Shown: piece after piece, positions 5,207 through 5,218 of the stretch
How the letters are laid out: each line of letters opens with the position of its first letter
How positions within the stretch are numbered: position 1 is the first letter of the stretch
Origin: Bacteroidota bacterium
GTDB taxonomy: Bacteria; Bacteroidota; Bacteroidia; Flavobacteriales_F; PHOS-HE28
NCBI GenBank assembly: GCA_023430945.1
Contig: JAEYYE010000055.1
Location: forward strand, 1-5,218
Length of the DNA stretch: 5,218 bases
Reading direction: 5' to 3'
The notes under the pieces: model-generated
The model's database searches: none
What the model was told of the DNA's origin: nothing
What the model saw: the letters and a program-made list of their open reading frames with translations, nothing else
Program-made: the position numbers and the translations under genes

Positions 5207-5218
5207 TCGATCATTGCT

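Overview
The window most likely comes from a member of the Bacteroidota, probably a Flavobacteriales-like organism with unusually high GC for that group (roughly 55-60% by eye). The main evidence is a secreted protein ending in a type IX secretion system (T9SS) type A sorting domain, a system largely confined to this phylum. Supporting evidence is the near absence of Shine-Dalgarno sequences, Bacteroidota-style promoters (TTG, about 20 bases, then a box near TAnnTTTG), and the gene order acpP-fabF-rnc with purN divergent from it. No plasmid, phage, transposon, CRISPR, tRNA or rRNA signal is visible.

Left half, minus strand (2249 down to 1): a compact operon acpP -> fabF -> rnc. It encodes acyl carrier protein, the condensing enzyme beta-ketoacyl-ACP synthase II that elongates acyl chains on that carrier, and ribonuclease III. 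The rnc gene starts 7 bases after fabF stops and runs off the left edge without a stop codon. The 24-base acpP-fabF gap holds a small GNRA-loop hairpin that overlaps the only plausible Shine-Dalgarno sequence in the window.

Middle: a 217-base divergent intergenic region (2250-2466) separates acpP from purN (plus strand, GAR transformylase of purine synthesis). After purN comes a 155-base gap (3052-3206) filled with GC-rich inverted repeats and a perfect 9-bp stem-loop, then a MarC-family six-helix inner-membrane protein gene (plus).

Right: a T9SS-exported protein gene of unknown function (minus) converges on marC with only 9 bases between the stop codons. It is divergent from rnhA (plus, ribonuclease HI), with 77 bases between their start codons. 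The window ends 12 bases after the rnhA stop.

The genes are mostly housekeeping (fatty-acid synthesis, purine synthesis, RNA processing and RNA-DNA hybrid removal), and I see no convincing undescribed multi-gene system. The observations most worth checking are a roughly six-fold excess of GATC that sits almost entirely in coding sequence, the translational hairpin ahead of fabF, and the structured purN-marC spacer.
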